Source: Ursus arctos
Taxonomy: Eukaryota > Chordata > Mammalia > Carnivora > Ursidae
DNA: 64,000 bases
Direction of reading: 5' to 3'
Assembly (NCBI RefSeq): GCF_023065955.2
Contig: NW_026623100.1
Location: 71,180,727 to 71,244,726 of the forward strand
Below the pieces are notes generated by a model, which was not told the origin of the DNA, did not search any database, and saw nothing but the letters and a program-made list of their open reading frames with translations. The position numbers were made by a program, and so were the translations under genes. The first letter of the stretch is position 1, and each line of letters starts with the position of its first letter. Below are positions 23,477-34,619 of the stretch, in pieces.

Positions 23477-23838
23477 TGTTGTGGACTGAATGTATCCCCC
23501 CAATATCCCTATGATGAAATCCTCACCCCCAGAGTGATGGTATTAAGAAATGGGGAGGCAAGTAGGTCTTGAGGGTGGAGCTCTCATGAATGCTATTAGT
23601 GCCCTTATAAGAAGAGTCTTGAGGGAGCTTGCTGCCTCTCTCTCTGCTTCAGACCATATAGGGGGACACAGCAAGAAGACAGCCATCTACAAACCAGGAA
23701 GACGACTCTCATGAGACACTGGATCTCTTGACACCTTGATCGTGGACTTCCAGGCTCCAGAACTGTGAGAGGTAAATACCTGTCCTTTTTAAGCCAATGG
23801 GTCTGTGGTATTCTCTTACAGCTGCCTGACCTAAAGCA
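23477..23838 (+). repeat. MaLR solo LTR, MLT1A-like
   Basis: A 362-base element begins TG and ends CA. Its ordered landmarks are 'ggactgaatgtatcccccc', 'attagtgcccttataagaag', 'gacttccaggctccagaact' and 'gtgagaggtaaatacctgt'. These are diagnostic of the ERVL-MaLR MLT1 family in sense orientation. No internal region is attached, so it is a solo LTR lying within L1 sequence. Confidence 0.8.
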
Positions 23839-23842
23839 CCAA

Positions 23843-25010
23843 CTTCTGAGCCCTTTTAATCCTCCCTGTTGATGACAGAATAGTCTTAAATATTTCCTCT
23901 ACATACACTGACATCCAAGTCATACAATGTCATACTTGTTGCTTTGACCATCAAACATAATTGAGACAACTCGAGAGGGAAAGTCTGTTGTATTTAGCCA
24001 TCTTTTTGCTTTTAAAATTGTTTTGTTTCCCTTCCTCATATTTTTAATTTCCTTCTTGTATCATATCCTCTCTGTTTGGAGAGCTTTTTAAGCCATTATT
24101 TTAGGGTCGGTCTGGTGGTGAAAAATTCTCTTAATTTGCCTTCATCTGAGAGTGTCTTTTTTTCTCCATCATTCCTGAAGGAAAACTTCACCAGGTATGG
24201 AATTCTGGGCTGACACATCTTTCTTTTCAGCACTTGAAAAATGTGATGCTTCTTCCTTTTGAGAGTTTAAACAATTCCAATGATTGTATTTTTTTTAAAT
24301 TCTGAAATTTCCATATTTTTTAATATATTCTGTTTCTTTGCGGAGACTTTGTACTTTTCAGCTGTTGCAAGGGTTCATAGTTGTTCATTAAAGTATTTTT
24401 ATGATGGTTGCTTTCACATTCTTGTTGATACTTCCAATATCTGTATGATCTCGATGTTGATATGTGTTGATTATCTTTTCTCTTTCAAGTTAAGGTTTTC
24501 CTGGTTCTTGGTCTGACATGTAATTTCTGATTATACCCTTAAAATTTTTGGTATTGTGTTATGAAACTCTGGATCTTACTTAAATCTGTTTCAGTAAGTT
24601 TCCTCTGACTGGCTGTGACATGGTGGGAGAAGGGGTGCCATTTCACTAGTACCACATGGGGGTGAATATCTAGGACCCCCACTTGGCCTCGCTTGACACC
24701 CTGGGAAGAGAGGGGTGCCACATTGCTACTTGGTAGAGGTGAGATTTCAGGCTCCCTACTAGGCCTCCACTCACTCCACCTAGGCTAGGAGGGGAGACAT
24801 CCTTTTTGTTCTTCCCACTTGGCTTCTGCCGGGGTAGGGTGAAAGGCCTTGTTGCCTCCGGGTGATGGTGCAAGTTTGGTTGCCCACTCAGTCTTTTTAA
24901 ATACACCTGGGTAGGGCAGGGAGGAGCCCGCCCTTTGCAGGTGGACAAAGACAGAAGTCCAGACTCCTCATTCAGTCTTTCCTGACGGGTAGTCTCTGGC
25001 CTCTTGAAGA
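23843..25010 (-). repeat. Ancient L1M 5' part (ORF1 and 5' UTR)
   Basis: Reverse-oriented L1 begins with 'gacatccaagtcatacaatg' and continues through 'catcattcctgaaggaaaac' and 'ttcagcacttgaaaaatgtg'. It ends in the imperfect repeats of the old L1 5' UTR (blocks around 'ggcctccactcactccacc', 24660-24960). All reading frames are broken. Confidence 0.7.
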
Positions 25011-25740
25011 TCTTGTTGCATAAGTGGACTGGTATTGGCCTTATGGAACTCTACACTAAGGGACAAATTTCTCCACAAATTCCCATTTCCTGGGATCACT
25101 TCTTTTATTGTTCTAACATGATCCCAGGTTGCCACTCTAACGTATTGTGGTGTTTTAAATTTTGTAATACAAAATTCTCACTTTATGTTTTGACATAAAA
25201 TGCTGTGGGGTGGGATTTTATTATAAAGTTACAAAACTTGCCTACTCTCAACTGTTGGCGGGTAGGGTCCTCGTGGATTAAAAAGAACAGTTGATATATA
25301 TTTTTTTTACCCTATTCCTATGTCTGGTATTCAGGTTATAATTTTTAATACAAATATGTCCATAGAATTTTAAGCTTTGTTAAATTTTTGAGAATGGTAT
25401 TTCAGGAATCTGCCTAAATTTTCCTAAAATATTAGGTTAGTTTCCTTCATTGTGCAAATTTTCCTAACAGGATAGGATTTTTTTTTTCTTCTGCTTGTGC
25501 CTTACAGATTTCTTAGTGTTGCCTTGGTCAGGGAGAGAAATAATTATTAAGGCAAAAAACTTCTCTTCAGTTCATATTATTTATTGACTAAGACCTATGA
25601 CTTGTGCCCGAGCACAGCCCAAGTGTGAATATCATGTAAATTGAGAGCAGTAGTTTTTGCTTTTTCCAGATATAGGTGGTTACAGCATAATGTTTACTTC
25701 CATGAGTCAGGGCAACTTAGATAGATAACCAGGATAAAAG
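25011..25740. other. AT-rich intergenic, nothing recognised
   Basis: AT-rich DNA, probably including further old L1 material near 25300-25470, but I cannot assign it. Confidence 0.35.
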
Positions 25741-25744
25741 GAAC

Positions 25745-25885
25745 CAGGAGGCGGGAAGCCTGTGTCGCAGCACACGTTTCATTGCTGAACTTTGTTGGGT
25801 CGCCTTAGTCAAATCCTTGTAACCTCTCACGGCCTCAATTTCCTTACCTGTCCATGAGAATAAAAGTATTTATCTTTTCTGACTT
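25745..25885 (+). repeat. MIR-type SINE remnant
   Basis: The words 'gtcaaatccttgtaacctct', 'cctcaatttccttacctgtc' and 'gagaataaaagtatttatc' follow the conserved core of MIR. Confidence 0.65.
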
Positions 25886-27360
25886 GTACAGTTTTGGTCA
25901 GAGAAAATTTAGAGTTTTGCCATAAATATAGATAATATGGCTAAAGACTATCCACCTCTTTTTCTTTAGTCTTAAAAAAGTTTCTGTAAACACTCCTGGC
26001 TTTTCGGCTTCTTTTGGTGTCAAAAATGTCTTTGAGCAAAGAGAATTCAAAAGTGCTTGGGATAGCCATACATGTTTTTTCAGACTTCATTGCCATGGTT
26101 GACTATGTCCATTTTTGCTATGAGTGAGAAACCAAATTTATTTTTCTCTCCTGGATACTCTGATTCTTTAGTTGCCCGGCAGCCGGTTACGTCACCCATG
26201 CAGAGTCAGGCAGAAGCCTCGCACGTGGTTTACAGAACCGTGTAGCAGACTTACGTGGATCGAAACAGCTGTAATTAGAAAATCAGCCTCACGTTTAGGA
26301 ACTACACAGAAGCATGTGGCTATTCCGACTTGTTCTGGAAGCACAATAAAGTAAACCAACTGGTCTTGAAGTAAGAACAATTACAAAAACACAAATTTTG
26401 AAAAAAATGAACACAAGGACTTGAATCATAAATATTTATTTCTAGAGAAACAAGGCAAACTCATTTCAAATTTCAGAGGAAAGCATTCGCGGTAGTTAGA
26501 CCACACCAACCATCCTGCTGTGTTGACGTGGGGATTTCTGCATAAGGCCATCTGCAGGAGGCAAGATGCCCTGCAGTCACCCCCATGGTGGGCAGGATCT
26601 CTTCTCCTGTCTTTGGACTGCTTCTTAGATATGGCAAGGAACTAACAAAGAATTCCTGTAAATTTCATCTACTGTTTGTACTCTTCAGAATCTGAAATTA
26701 GGGAGTGAGCCAAAGTTAGCTCTGACATGAACTTTATCTGTGGATATTAAGGTCATTTTGCAATTGGTTGCAGAGCACATGTTTGAATGGCAGAAAAAAA
26801 ATGTAAAGCAATGTTTAGAGTTTTCTCTGTGTGTGTCTGCTATTGGCTTACTTCCCTGTCACTTAAATTACTCTGAGTGGAACAGTAATACGGGCCAGAA
26901 AGACACGGAGCATGAGTATCAGTAAAGATCTGTTAGTGTAGCCTGAGGGGGCCAGGTGGAACCCATTCGGACTTTTCCAGCTCGTTGGTTTCATTGTTTC
27001 CTACAGTGGGTGGTTGTCTTCAGCCTGCTTGGCTAGCACCAGGTCCTTTGAGGTTCCCAGGAAATCCTCATGTAAATGTGCAGCCAGAAAGTTGGGTGCA
27101 CAGCAGGCTTGATGTCTGGTGTGTTCCTTGGTGCACACTGTCTTCTGAACGGGAGGCATTTCTCTAAGTGATGAACAGAAATTGCCTTAATTGAAAGTAC
27201 GACTGTTGGCAGGATGATTTCAGAGTCTACCTTCCTTTGAAAACAAACCCTCACCTGCTCCCCAGGGGTCTGGAATCCCTCATTCTCTCATGAGAACCCC
27301 TCCTTCCTTAGAGCTGATGTTGAGATGCAGACCTAGGAGATATGCTAGGAAGAGATATTT
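25886..27360. other. Intergenic; candidate unique element at 26160-26400
   Basis: No gene is seen. The segment 26160-26400 is repeat-free and unusually CpG-containing for this AT-rich part. It carries CRE-like TTACGTCA and E-box CACGTG words. It may be regulatory. Confidence 0.35.
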
Positions 27361-27364
27361 TCGA

Positions 27365-27560
27365 GAGCTACCATTTATTGGGTCCTCACCATATGCAGAA
27401 CACTGTGCCAAGAGATCCACGGATCCCATTCTCATTTTTTTTACATGAGGAAATGGAGGCTGGAAGTGCACATTTGCACAAGGTGACACAGTGTATTTAG
27501 AACCGGCCTTCAATTCCAGGTTCTTCGGACACTCGCAAGACCCTCTGCCACTTCCCTATA
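27365..27560 (-). repeat. MIR-type SINE remnant
   Basis: The reverse-oriented MIR core is recognisable from 'taccatttattgggtcctca', 'acatgaggaaatggaggctg' and 'aaggtgacacagtgtattt'. Confidence 0.7.
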
Positions 27561-29640
27561 CTTGAGGTGCACCGAGAACTCTAAAGTTCTGATTGCCCTG
27601 CCCAGAGGAATGAAGAGTGCCGGGCTTTTACCTTTCCTAGGGTGGGAGAAACTAGGTAAGAGGGGTGGACTGAGAAAGCTCTGGGCCTCCCAGGGGGTGC
27701 TGAGCACAGGCCAAAGAATGATGAAGGCCAGGGTCCTAGCCTCCGCCTCCAAGCACAAGGCAGAGGCCCTGTCCCTGCTGCATGGAGCAGTCTGCCAAGG
27801 GTCTCATTCAGGATGGAGCCCCTCCTTGGAGAAAGGGGAGTGGGAGCCTGTGGCTGATCCCTGCCTGCAGGAGAGCTCTTGTGCTGGGGTGCCATCAGGA
27901 GAGGGTGTGGCTTGTTTGAGGGGGACGGTGTGATGTGTGAGATGTTCCTCTGCCTTTCTCTTCATTTCACTGCAAGCTTGTGAGCCTGAGTAATGCTGAA
28001 GCACATCAGCTGGACATGTCAAGGACTGATGGCAGAGTGGAGACGGAGGCTCAGGTGGGTCTCTGGGTGCTGTCCTGATGGGGCACGGCTAAGACAGTCA
28101 GCTAACCTTCAGGGGTTCATCTTGCGGTAGAGGCAGCAATGATGAGTGCGGCTAAAATGCAGCGTGAGAAGGCAGTAAGAGGAGCTGAGGTCACCCAGAC
28201 TAGACTCCTTCCCGACACGGCCTCAGTCTCTCACCTCCACAGTCTGGTCCGGGGGTCTCTCCCAGGTGCTCGTACGGAAACCTCACTCAGCACTTCTAAT
28301 GCTGCGTCCCCATCATCTCTTCCAGGTTGCAGGCTCCTCGAGGACCCGGGCCAGTTCTGTTTGTCTCAGCACTCCCTATGTCTTTGACGGCACCTGAGCC
28401 CGTGAACATGTTCCTAGCCGAGCGGGAAGCTCGAGAGCCTCGGCCCGATTAAGGCCAAGTGAGGAAAACTTCATGAGAACAGAAGTTTTCTGTTAACTAG
28501 TTAACTGTTTCTTGAAAAAGCCTTCCGATCATTTGAGAACCATGTGTGTAAATTGAAGTAGAAGGAACTGTCCATTGCCCAAGTGATAGGGGCTGGCTGG
28601 AAGGGACTTTTTCAGAAAAAGGAACAGCAGCTTTGCTCTGGCAAATCCTATATTACTTTTTCAAATAATAATCTGCTAGTATGAAGACTGTACCTTTTAC
28701 TTCCATTTTGCCTTGTGTTTAAATGAAACATTTAAAATGACATTCTTGAAAATTGAGAAGGCAAATAAAGCAGTCCTGCTAATTTAATGAAGACCAAGCT
28801 TTAAATGTAATTTTATGTCAACCACTCACGGAGGAACCTGGTAACTAGAGGGAAAGGAGGGGGCACAGGTGTGTGATGACTCATCCCAAGAGTTCAGGAC
28901 TTTTCCTAGTTTTCTAGAGCATGCAGGGTCTCTGCAGAGGAGGGGGGGTGGGGCTCTGCTATTCAGGAATGAGCCAGAAGCCTTAGCCCTGTGAATTGTC
29001 CCTTCCAATTGTCTTGTCTGTCTCCACGATGAGACTGGAGAATGGCGTGGCTGTCAGAAAACACTCATCCGCCTGGGTTGGTGAACATCTCCCTCTGGTA
29101 CTCTGTGCCAAGAGGTCCGTATTGAAGGCAAATCCGATGCCCTCTGTGGTATGCGGCCTATCTACAAAGCTGGTCAGAGTGCAGCAAGGGGAGGGCCGGT
29201 CTGTCCTCCCGGGTGTCCTTACTGTAATCCCCTTGTCACAGCCACCTCCGAAGGCTGCTCGCCCTGACAGAGGGGCCGTGATGGGCAGCCTGTCAGAGAG
29301 ATTGTGAGTGCATTAGCAGGATTAGCAGAGAAGGCTAATGTTGCAGCGTTCCCCAAGTTCCTTCACAGCACCTGAGACTGGGCCGCTCAGCTGCTACACT
29401 GGGCGGCACAGGCTCCGGAATTCACGTCACATCAGGGACTGGCCCTGAAATGGTCAGAGACACAACAGCCCCACGTGTCTGACTTGGGTTTATGTATTAT
29501 TATTTCACAACAGAGCTTAATTTATAGTAGTAGTCTAAAGATGCTAAGTATTCTTTTTTCCATCTGATTGATAAACTAGCTGAAATACTTTAGTAGCCTC
29601 TCAAAACCAGAGGCTTTGTTCTTGGCAGTTTGTTGAAGTA
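27561..29640. other. Intergenic; candidate unique element at 28480-28830
   Basis: No gene is recognised. The open frames at 27562-27933 and 27581-27895 lie on opposite strands of the same DNA. The AT-rich, repeat-free segment 28480-28830 contains several AATTTAAT/TTTAAATG words and could be a conserved non-coding element. Confidence 0.35.
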
Positions 29641-29925
29641 TCCTGATTTTATTTCTGCTTGTTAAAGTAATATACCCTCATTTTGGAAAAATTGGGTCAG
29701 AAAAGTATAAGGGGGAAATTTGAAATAGTTCTTTCACCAGATATTACCTCTCCTGCCATTTAGATGTATTTTCATGCAGTCTTTCTTCTATGCATATCAA
29801 GTAAAATTGTGATTCTACTGTATACTTGGTTTTGATTCCTTTTAAAAGAACAAATATCCTAAGCCTATGCCAGTTTTCTTGCACTTTTAATGAAAACACC
29901 TATTAATACCTTGTATGAATATATT
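29640..29925 (-). repeat. Old LINE-like fragment
   Basis: The block 'agatgtattttcatgcagtc' to 'ttaatgaaaacacctatta' resembles the reverse complement of old L1 3' untranslated sequence. The assignment is tentative. Confidence 0.35.
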
Positions 29926-29929
29926 TGCA

Positions 29930-30520
29930 TTCGTTTTTTATGGATGTGTAATAAATTACCACAAACTCAGCTCTTTAAAATAATACCCAGGTATTAGCTC
30001 ACAGGTCTATAGGTCAGAAGTCTAGCATGGCGCGGTTGGGGTCTCTGCTCACATCTCAGAAAGCCAAAATCAAAGTATCGGCTGGGCTAAGTTCTCTGAA
30101 GGCTCTGGGAAAAATTGCCTCCAAGCTCTTTCTTGTTGGCAGAGTTCAGTTCCTCAAGATCGTAGGGCTGAGGTCCTCTTGTCCTTGCTGGTTGTTGGCT
30201 CAGGAACACTCTTAGCAGCTGGAGGCCACCTGTCTCCCGTGACATGTGGCCCCTTTGATCTGAAAGCCAGCAATGGTGCATTGCATCCTTACTGTGTTTG
30301 GACTCTGGCTTCTTCTGTGATCAACTGGAGAAAACTCTTCACTTTTAAAGGGCTCATATGCTTAGGCCACACCCACCAGAATAATCACATTTTAAGGACA
30401 ACTGCGTCATATAATGTGACCTAATCAGCGGAGTAAACGCCATCGTATTGATGGTCAGCAGGATTGTGCAGGGCATGCGTACCAGGGTGGACAAATAGTG
30501 GGGCCATGTTAGGTCTCTAC
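29930..30520 (-). repeat. Ancient dispersed repeat, LTR-like
   Basis: It opens with 'taataaattaccacaaactc' and continues with 'caaagtatcggctgggctaa' and 'ggcagagttcagttcctcaa'. This is a very common decayed mammalian repeat. I recognise the pattern but not with certainty the family; an ERVL/MaLR LTR is likeliest. Confidence 0.45.
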
Positions 30521-30539
30521 CTACCAGAATGCTTTCATT

Positions 30540-31460
30540 TATTGAATAGTTTCTTTGTTTTAAAATAAGCTGGGTTTCTTTCCGATTTTTTATTATTGTA
30601 AGTGATGTTTTTGGATGAGCGAATATCCTGTGTTAATGTGATAGGCGGAGAGTGATATTTTGTTATTTGCATTTTTGTTTCTAATGAAATTCAACCCTCA
30701 GTTTTGTGTGTTAACTATTTGTCTTCTTATGTGAATTGTTTCTTTTCTTTTTGGGGGTTTATTTTCTAATTAATATATAATGTTCTTTAATAGTAAGGAC
30801 ATTATAACCTTGCTAATTTTGTTACAGCTATTTTTCTTTGTGTACTTTGCGATGTACCAAGGTTTTAAATACGTGTGTACACAATTCCATTTATATCTTC
30901 CTTTCTGTTTTTGCCTTTGATGTCATATTTAGAAAATCCTTTTGCATCTCAAGATTTTAGAAATATATTGGTTACATGTCTCCATTTTATAGATTCATTA
31001 TTTGTATGTAAACTTTAATGTACATGGGATTTATTTTGATATATAGTATGAGGTACATATTTAAAAATTTCCCCCCAGACTTACTAACCAGTAGCCTAAT
31101 ATTTAATAAATACCTCATCTTCACTGATTTCAAATGCATTTTCATACCTGACCTTTTTTGGTGGCTTTTCATTCTGTTCAATTGTTCTGTTTTGCAGGCT
31201 GGTGCCAGAGTATGCTCTTTTGGTTACTGTAAATTTAAATGCATTGAAATGTAAGTTCCTCCTTGCTTTATTTAGTTTTTAATATTTTATTGGCTCCTTT
31301 GCCCTAATGATTTCACGAATTTCTGGTGGAATTTTAATTTGAATTGTATTGACTTCATAATATTTACACTGAAGAAAGGATGGCTTTGCTATATATAGTC
31401 TTCCCATTCTAGCAATATAGCATGTCTCTCTACTTATTAGAATTTCCCTGCGTATTCCTC
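30540..31460 (-). repeat. Ancient L1M ORF2 fragment
   Basis: The T-rich sequence includes 'tgtcatatttagaaaatcct' and 'gatggctttgctatatatag', patterns of reverse-complemented L1 ORF2. There are no intact frames. Confidence 0.55.
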
Positions 31461-31469
31461 AGGAACATT

Positions 31470-32715
31470 TTATTTTTTTATTTTAATAAAATTTCAAATT
31501 TACAGCAAATTTGCTAGAATATTACAAATAATTCTTTCCCTGAACCATTTGAAAACAAGTTGCTGGAAGACTTCAGTGTGTAATTCTGACAAAGAAAGAC
31601 TTTCTATACTACTATCGAAATTGAAATCAGAACATTACGATCTGTGTGACACTGTCATCTCACCAGAGATCTCCTTCCACTAACGTGCGCTGCCATGGCT
31701 TGTAGAGAAACAGGACCCAGTCCTGTTGCATTTAGTTGTATGCATCTTTCATCTCTTTCAACCTCAGTTTCTCAGTCTTTCTGCGACTTTCATGACCGTG
31801 TCACTTTTGAAGGTCACAGGCCAGTTATATGGTAAAATGCCCCCATTTTGGGTTTGCCCAGTGTGTCCCCATGATTTGATTTGGATCATGCCTTCTTGGC
31901 AGGAGTGTCACATAAGGAGTGGCGTTAGTGCATCCTATGAGGAGACACACTGATCTGTCCAGTTCTGGTGACTCGACTTCTTTTTTTTTTAATGTTTTTT
32001 TTATTATATTATGTTAGCCACCATACAGTACATCCCTGGTTTCTGATGTAAAGTTCGATGATTCATTAGTTGCGTATAACACCCAGTGCACCATGTAATA
32101 CGTGCCCTCCTTACTACCTATCACCGGCCTATCCCATTCCCCCACGCCCCTCCCCTCTGAAGCCCTCAGTTTGTTTCTCAGAGTCCATAGTCTCTCATGC
32201 TTCATTCCCCCTTCTGATTACCCCCCTTTCTTTATCCCTTTCTTCCCCTACTGATCTTCCTAGTTCTTATGTTCCATAGATGAGAGAAATCATATGATAA
32301 TTGTCTTTCTCTGCTTGACTTATTTCACTTAGCGTAATCTCCTCCAGTGCCGTCCATGTTGCAGCAAATGTTGAGCAAATGTTCTTTCTGATAGCTGAGT
32401 AATATTCCATTGTATATATGGACCACAACTTCTTAATCCAGTCATCTGTTGAATGGCTCCTTCCACGATTTAGCTATTGTGGACAATGCTGCTATGAACA
32501 TTGGGGTGCATATGGCCTTTCTCTTCACTATGTCTGTATCTTTGGGTAAATACCCAGTAGTGCAATGGCTGGGTCATCTATGACTCGACTTCTGATCATT
32601 TGATCAATTCGTGTCTGCCAGGCTTTCCCACCCTAAACTTGCCCTTTTCCCATTTGTAATTAATAAGTGTTTTGTGGGGAGAAACTTTGAGACCATACTG
32701 TTGTTAAAGTATTTT
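31470..32715 (-). repeat. Ancient L1M 3' region, split by a younger L1
   Basis: The outer pieces 31470-31981 and 32594-32715 form one old element. The left part has 'cctgttgcatttagttgta' and 'aaggtcacaggccagttata'; the right part continues with 'gtctgccaggctttcccac'. The younger insertion at 31982-32580 interrupts it. Confidence 0.7.
31969..32593 (-). mobile_element. Young 5'-truncated carnivore L1 insertion
   Basis: A reverse-oriented L1 3' end of about 600 bases lies between exact 13-base duplications TGACTCGACTTCT at 31969-31981 and 32581-32593. The T-run at its left is the complemented poly-A tail. Landmarks are 'catacagtacatccctggtt', 'aacacccagtgcaccatgta' and, from the ORF2 3' end, 'tgaacattggggtgcatatg'. 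The same 3' end recurs at 63570-63719. The copy is 5'-truncated and not mobile. Confidence 0.92.
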
Positions 32716-33780
32716 AAGCTTTGTTCGGTGTTTCTGGAATCAACATTTAGTTCAGAGCCAATTTTGTCCCACTATTGAGGAAAAAACCTTGCTTAGTACT
32801 CTGCCTGGTGCTCCATGAATTATGAGGTTTTCTGCTTTGCTGTGGCAACAGGAATTATTTCCAGGTGTGAATGAACTCTGGGGCTTGTTCTTGCTGACCC
32901 TTTCTGGTGGTTCTTTCCCCAGCCTTGAGTTTCCCCGACACCATGAAAATGTGAGAGAGACTCCCCAGATCTCGGGGCTGCTCTTTCTGCAGCTCTTTCC
33001 TTGCTGGCCTTCTTTCCTGGGAGCTCACCAGAGTTCCTTCTCTGTTCCAACTCAAGAGAACCTGGGCTCTGTCTGGACCCTTCCTCCCAGTCCCAAAGTC
33101 TGCAAACTCTCTCAGGGCAACAGTAGGGCTCACCTCACTTTTTCCTGAGACTCAGGAATCGCTGTCCCTGGTTGCCTGGTATCCTATGTCCTGAACACCA
33201 TTGTTTCATACATTTTGTCTGGCTTTTTAGTCCTTCCATGCAGGAGGATAAAAATGGTCCCTGTTACTCCATATTGACTAGGAAAAAACCACTTATGCAT
33301 GTTGGACAAGTCAAATGCATCATTATTTTCCAGGCATTTATTAAAATGTAGAAATGTGCCCCTCTGCTCTAAATGGCCCTAGGATGCTGAGACTTTTTAA
33401 AATTTCACTTGTCGTAGTCTTGTCTTCTCCTTCCTCAGCTACTGCTCGCCTCTGCTTGTCAGCTCCACGCCTGCTTTCCAGGGTTTAGGCATCACCGCTG
33501 CTGTAGGGCAGTTTCTTAGATAAGGGTCAGTAGGTTCTAAATGAGTGAAGATCTCTTCTAGGAATTAAAAATGTGAACTGTATCATATGTATTTGACTGG
33601 GGCACTTTTTTGCTTCCTTCCTGGTCCTTGGCCACAGTTCCGTGGTCGAGTCTGCTAAAGCACTGCTTTCTGGATACACGAGATATAATACACTTCGGAG
33701 CTTTGTTTGGGAATTGTGCTTATTGGTGAGTCAGGGGTGGGAGTGGGACTACTGCACCCTTGTTGGATCATAGAATATTT
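32716..33780. other. Intergenic, nothing recognised
   Basis: Frames of 76-108 codons on both strands at 32820-33148 overlap and resemble nothing known. No clear repeat. Confidence 0.4.
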
Positions 33781-33781
33781 C

Positions 33782-34247
33782 TGTATTAGTTTTCTAGGGT
33801 TGTCATAACAAAGCACCATGAACTCAATGGCTTAAAATGATAGAAATGTTTCCCAGTTCTGGAGCCTACAAGTCTGCAGTCAAGGTGTTGGCAGAGCCAT
33901 GCTTCCTCTGAAACCTGTAGGAGAATTCTTTGTTGCCTCTTCTTAGCCTCTGGTAGTTTGCCAGCGATCCTTGGGGTTCCTTGGCTTGCAGCTGCGTAAC
34001 TTCATTGTCTGCTTTCATCCTCACATGGCCTTGTCCCTCTGCGTCCCTGTGTCTTCAAATGGACATCCGCTTATAAGGACACGAGTCATATTGGATTAGG
34101 GACCCACCCTACTTGAATATAATCTCATTTTAATTCAACTAATTACATCTGTAACAACCCGATTTTCAAATATGGTCAAATTCTGAGATATATTGGGGGT
34201 TAGGACTTTAGGATTTTTTTTTAGGGGACACAATTTAACACTTAACA
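33782..34247 (-). repeat. MaLR-like solo LTR remnant
   Basis: A 466-base element begins TGTATTAG and ends TTAACA. It contains 'tctagggttgtcataacaaa', 'ggatttttttttaggggaca' and 'cttataaggacacgagtcat', the reverse complement of the MLT1-type LTR pattern. Confidence 0.65.
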
Positions 34248-34615
34248 GTTGGTATAGAATATTAGGTGACTTTCTTAGTGGAAACTGAATGAACACCCAG
34301 ACCGTAGGCTTTGAACCAAAAGCAGATGACACAGGTGTCAGCAAAGATTAGGAAAGCTGGTTGGGCTAAGGGTATGCTAGCAGGGAGTCCTGTGCCAGGT
34401 TTGACTCTTAGCTCCTGCAGATAGGAATGCAGCGACATCAGTATCCCGGTGTTAAGCCCGTGTCTGAAATTTCCTGATGTAAAATACTTTGCCCAAGCTT
34501 TGGCTAGTGGCCCCGAGCCTCAGTGAGTGCTGCAGACAAAGGTCAGATCTTAGAGCTGAAGCTTCTCTGACAAATGGTCATGGTAGCAGTGACCATGCAT
34601 AATATTAGGAAATCT
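34248..34615. other. Intergenic, nothing recognised
   Basis: Short unique stretch between two repeats. No gene. Confidence 0.4.
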
Positions 34616-34619
34616 GCTT

